Positions 6,420 through 8,908 of a stretch of 8,908 nucleotides of DNA are shown here, one piece after another. The notes below the pieces were generated by a model. The model saw only the letters and a program-made list of their open reading frames with translations. It made no database searches and was not told the DNA's origin. Source of the DNA: Gemmatimonadota bacterium. GTDB lineage: Bacteria; Gemmatimonadota; Gemmatimonadetes; Gemmatimonadales; GWC2-71-9. The stretch lies in contig QHUQ01000178.1 of the NCBI GenBank assembly GCA_003221985.1, positions 1 through 8,908 of the forward strand, given 5' to 3'. Position 1 is the first letter of the stretch; each line of letters starts with the position of its first letter. A program made the position numbers and the translations under genes.

Positions 6420-6555
6420 AGCCCCCCACACCTACGGTCGGAGTGGCCGGCGTCGAATACCGTCCCAGACCGCCAGCGCCGGCTTGGACCCACTCGCGAT
6501 ACAGCCGTTGCACCATGGTGTCGGTGATGCTGCGGCCGGCGCTGACGAGCCTCAT
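6397..6555 (-). CDS. Doubtful small ORF, 52 residues, unknown
   Basis: An ATG at 6555 on the minus strand opens a 52-residue frame beginning MRLVSAGRSITDTMVQRLY. A stop codon lies four codons before it, so this is the true N-terminal limit. Its first 26 codons end in G or C in about 23 cases, more coding-like than either plus-strand reading here. AGAAGG lies 12 bases upstream, a loose ribosome binding site. Against it: the last 26 residues are low in complexity, it overlaps the end of the export gene, and its promoter would have to lie inside the receptor gene. It may be a gene remnant. I do not recognise it. Confidence 0.2.
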   Translation of the reverse strand: MRLVSAGRSITDTMVQRLYREWVQAGAGGLGRYSTPATPTVGVGGFSGWSVR

Positions 6556-6579
6556 GACTGCAGTTTACCTTCTCTACTC

Positions 6580-8712
6580 ATGGTGCGCTCGCTGTGGTGG
6601 ACGACGTGCGTGTTGGCATCGTGCTGCGTGCCGCTCGCCCCGCTTTCCGGCCAGACACCTTCGACCGCTCCGGATACCGCGAAGCCTTACACGCTGCCGC
6701 CGACCACCGTCACCGTCACGCGCAGTGAGCTGCCGCTCACCAAGGTCCCGCAGTCCGTTCACACCCTCGATCGGGCACAAATCAGCCGCGCGAAACCGAC
6801 CTGGGGACTGGACGAAGCGCTGCTGGCCGTTCCCGGCGTGTACGTCGCCAACCGGTACAACTTCTCTCAAGATCAGCGCATTTCGATTCGCGGTTTCGGC
6901 GCCCGCTCCGCGTTCGCGGTGCGCGGCATCAAGATCCTGGTGGACGGGATCCCGCAGACGCTGCCCGACGGCCAGGGCCAGCTCACGAACCTCGAGCTCG
7001 GTGAAGTGGATCGCATCGAGGTGCTGCGCGGATCGATGTCGGCGCTGTACGGCAACGCGTCAGGCGGCGTCATCAGTATTTGGACCAAACCGCAGACGGT
7101 GCTCTCCGCTGATGAAGAAGTACGATTCGTCGCCGGCCGGTTCGATGAGCGGTCGGATCGGACCTGGAACAAGTGGCAATCCACGACCGGCTTTCGGATT
7201 GGCGCCGCGACCGCGCAGGTAACGGTCTCGCGCCTCGATTACGAAGGAGAGCGCGATCACAGCGCCGCAGACAGCCGAGTGCTCAACGCGCGAGTACAGG
7301 TCCCGCTCGCCGGCGACTGGTCGCTCTCGCTCGTGGCCGATGCCGGCGACAATCCGCGCGCCGACAATCCCGGCTCGTTGACCGCCGCCGAGCTCACCGC
7401 CGATCGCGACACGGTCCCGGTCCTGAACCGCAACCGCAACGCCGGCAAAGCAGTCACGCAGCTCCAGACCGGCGCGACAGCGCGTCACACGATGGTGAAC
7501 GGCGGCGAAGCAACCATCACGGTCTTTGGGCTCAGCCGGGACCTGACAAACCCGATTACCACGACGTACATCAAGCTCGATCGCGTGGACTATGGCGCGC
7601 GGGCCAGCATCACGTATCCGCTTGCGCTTGGGTCGTGGACGCAGCGGCTGACCGCCGGGGTCGACTTCCAACGGCAGCGCGACGATCGCAGGAACTTCAA
7701 CTATCTCAATACGCCCGGCGATTCCGCCAAGCCCGACACCGTCCGCTCACTCGACCAGCTGGAGCACGTGACGGAGATCGGCCCTTTCGTCCAGAGCGTG
7801 GTCGAGCTCTCGCCGCAGACCACGATCACCGCCGGTCTGCGCTACGACTGGGTCAAGTTCGGCGTTCAGGATCATCTGATCACCGTGACGCCCAACAATC
7901 CCGACGACTCGGGTGAGCGGCTGATGCGGGCGTTGTCCGGATCGCTCGGTATCGCCGTGAATCCGGCGAACCGGGTGACGGTCTACGGCAACGTCGGCAC
8001 ATCGTTCGAGACGCCGACGACCACGGAGCTTGCCAATTCGCCATCGGGCTCAGGGGGATTCAACACCGGTCTCGAGCCACAGCATGCCTGGAACTACGAG
8101 GCTGGCGCACGCGGTGCTCTCGCGGGAAAGCTGTCGTACACCGTCGCCGTGTTCCAGGCGGATGTCAAGGGTGAGCTCATTCCGTATGAGATTGCCGCGC
8201 CGCGGTTCTATTATCGCAATGCCGGCAGCGCACGCCACCGGGGGATCGAGCTGAGTGGCGAGCTGTCCGTGGCTCGCGGCGTGAGCGCGAATGTCGCGTG
8301 GACCTATTCGGACTACCGTTATCGAGACTACACGTTTACCGACACTATCCCGCACACGCTCGATGGCCGGGAGCTGCCGGGGATCCCGAGGCATTGGGTC
8401 AACGCGACTGTGCGCGCTCAGCCCGCCTTCCCTCGGGGCGCATGGGCGGAAGTGCAGCAGAGCTACTCGTCAGGCTACCTGGTGAGCGACCTCTCGAGCG
8501 TTCGCACATCGGCTTGGTGGGCGACGAATGTGCGCGTCGGCTGGGACGGGACTGCGGGTAGGGTCCGGCTCGCGCCGTTCCTTGGCATCAACAACGCGTT
8601 CAATCGTCGCTACGTCAGCTCGGTCGTCATCAATGCGGCGCGGGATCGGTTCTACGAGCCGGCGCCCGGCCGGAACATGTATCTGGGTCTTTCGGTCGGC
8701 GCGGGTCGCTAG
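6580..8712 (+). CDS. TonB-dependent outer-membrane receptor
   Basis: This outer-membrane gated channel would import a scarce ligand (iron chelate, metal, vitamin or similar) using TonB energy. The 710-residue form starts with a signal peptide (MVRSLWWTT..., cleaved near LSGQ, residue 24). TTVTVTR (42-48) may be the TonB box. The plug covers about 50-170 with VPQSVHTLD, LDEALLAVPGVYV, ISIRGFGAR (101-109), ILVDGIPQTLPDGQG and VDRIEVLRGSMSALYGNASGG (IEVLRG at 146-151). The rest is a beta-barrel of alternating polar/hydrophobic strands. There is no N-terminal carboxypeptidase-like or signalling extension. The last strand, MYLGLSVGAGR, lacks the usual terminal Phe/Tyr. I start it at ATG 6580 because the signal peptide begins there; the frame is open from 6484 but the extra 32 residues look non-coding. 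No ribosome binding site is visible. The next gene starts 14 bp after the stop, suggesting co-transcription. The ligand cannot be read from the sequence. Confidence 0.93.
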   Translation: MVRSLWWTTCVLASCCVPLAPLSGQTPSTAPDTAKPYTLPPTTVTVTRSELPLTKVPQSVHTLDRAQISRAKPTWGLDEALLAVPGVYVANRYNFSQDQRISIRGFGARSAFAVRGIKILVDGIPQTLPDGQGQLTNLELGEVDRIEVLRGSMSALYGNASGGVISIWTKPQTVLSADEEVRFVAGRFDERSDRTWNKWQSTTGFRIGAATAQVTVSRLDYEGERDHSAADSRVLNARVQVPLAGDWSLSLVADAGDNPRADNPGSLTAAELTADRDTVPVLNRNRNAGKAVTQLQTGATARHTMVNGGEATITVFGLSRDLTNPITTTYIKLDRVDYGARASITYPLALGSWTQRLTAGVDFQRQRDDRRNFNYLNTPGDSAKPDTVRSLDQLEHVTEIGPFVQSVVELSPQTTITAGLRYDWVKFGVQDHLITVTPNNPDDSGERLMRALSGSLGIAVNPANRVTVYGNVGTSFETPTTTELANSPSGSGGFNTGLEPQHAWNYEAGARGALAGKLSYTVAVFQADVKGELIPYEIAAPRFYYRNAGSARHRGIELSGELSVARGVSANVAWTYSDYRYRDYTFTDTIPHTLDGRELPGIPRHWVNATVRAQPAFPRGAWAEVQQSYSSGYLVSDLSSVRTSAWWATNVRVGWDGTAGRVRLAPFLGINNAFNRRYVSSVVINAARDRFYEPAPGRNMYLGLSVGAGR

Positions 8713-8726
8713 GTAGTTTTGCACGC

Positions 8727-8908
8727 ATGAAACGACTCGCTTCGCTCCTCATTGGATGCATCGCGCTGTCGACACTCGCCGCGGCGCAGAATCCGCCTGC
8801 ACAGGCGCCGCAGATCGACTGCACCTGGCTCAGCGTGGACAGCGCGACGAAGACCGCGACGTTCCAACTCACCGCCGGCCTGACGCAGCTGAATGGCGGC
8901 TTGAACTT
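8727..8908 (+). CDS. Secreted protein, N-terminus only, possibly sulfocyanin-like cupredoxin
   Basis: The frame is open to the window end, giving the first 60 residues and two bases of the next codon. It begins with a signal peptide MKRLASLLIGCIALSTLAAAQ, cleaved after Ala20. LIGC at 8-11 looks like a lipobox, but it falls too early and is followed by more hydrophobic residues, so signal peptidase I cleavage is preferred. The mature start (CTWLSVDSATKTATFQLTAG and then LNGGLNF) resembles the N-terminal strands of sulfocyanin-type blue copper proteins as I recall them. The copper ligands would lie beyond the window, so this is tentative. It sits 14 bp after the TonB receptor stop and is probably in the same operon. 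Confidence 0.8.
   Translation, partial: MKRLASLLIGCIALSTLAAAQNPPAQAPQIDCTWLSVDSATKTATFQLTAGLTQLNGGLN

Noticed and set aside
6446..6483. GCCGGCG/CGCCGGC inverted repeat after the export gene as a terminator
   Set aside because: The 7-bp stem has a 24-base loop and no T-tract, so it does not qualify as an intrinsic terminator.

Overview
The window is high-GC DNA from a diderm bacterium: it encodes a TonB-dependent outer-membrane receptor, a Wza-type outer-membrane polysaccharide export protein, and several proteins with Sec signal peptides ending in AAQ or similar. The mix (choice-of-anchor P and post-COAP-1-like secreted proteins, a Wzc-type tyrosine kinase, a TonB receptor followed by a small secreted protein) fits Gemmatimonadota or a similar environmental phylum. 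That assignment is an inference from gene style; there is no rRNA or other marker here.

Layout. Positions 1-182 are non-coding, with a direct repeat and a strong hairpin. Positions 183-1399 (+) hold a two-gene unit: a predicted secreted protein resembling the post-COAP-1 domain, then a choice-of-anchor P-type protein whose reading frame is broken near 1130-1140. The unit ends at an intrinsic terminator (1435-1481) that also serves the convergent minus-strand gene. That gene (1490-2371, -) encodes a receiver plus GGDEF-type protein in which the key residues of both domains are lost, but the RxxD c-di-GMP inhibitory-site motif remains. A 166-bp gap with two small dyads separates it from a minus-strand polyprenyl-phosphate sugar-phosphate transferase (2538-3230 or 3296).

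Divergently on the + strand lie a Wzc-like chain-length/tyrosine-kinase fusion (3384-5759) and a Wza-like export protein (5784-6419), 24 bp apart. After 160 bp containing a doubtful small minus-strand ORF come a TonB-dependent receptor (6580-8712) and, 14 bp later, the start of a small secreted protein (8727-8908, cut by the window end) that may be a sulfocyanin-like cupredoxin.

How they fit together. The transferase would load the first sugar phosphate on undecaprenyl phosphate, the Wzc-like protein would control polymer length and assembly, and the Wza-like protein would export the chain: a partial Wzx/Wzy-type exopolysaccharide locus. Flippase, polymerase, glycosyltransferases and a tyrosine phosphatase are not in the window. 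The degenerate REC-GGDEF protein could be a c-di-GMP-sensing regulator of this locus (inference). The TonB receptor and its partner look like a separate uptake unit. Most of the window is recognisable as known families; the most interesting points are the doubly degenerate regulator, the split COAP/post-COAP pair with its frame break, and the receptor/cupredoxin-like pair.
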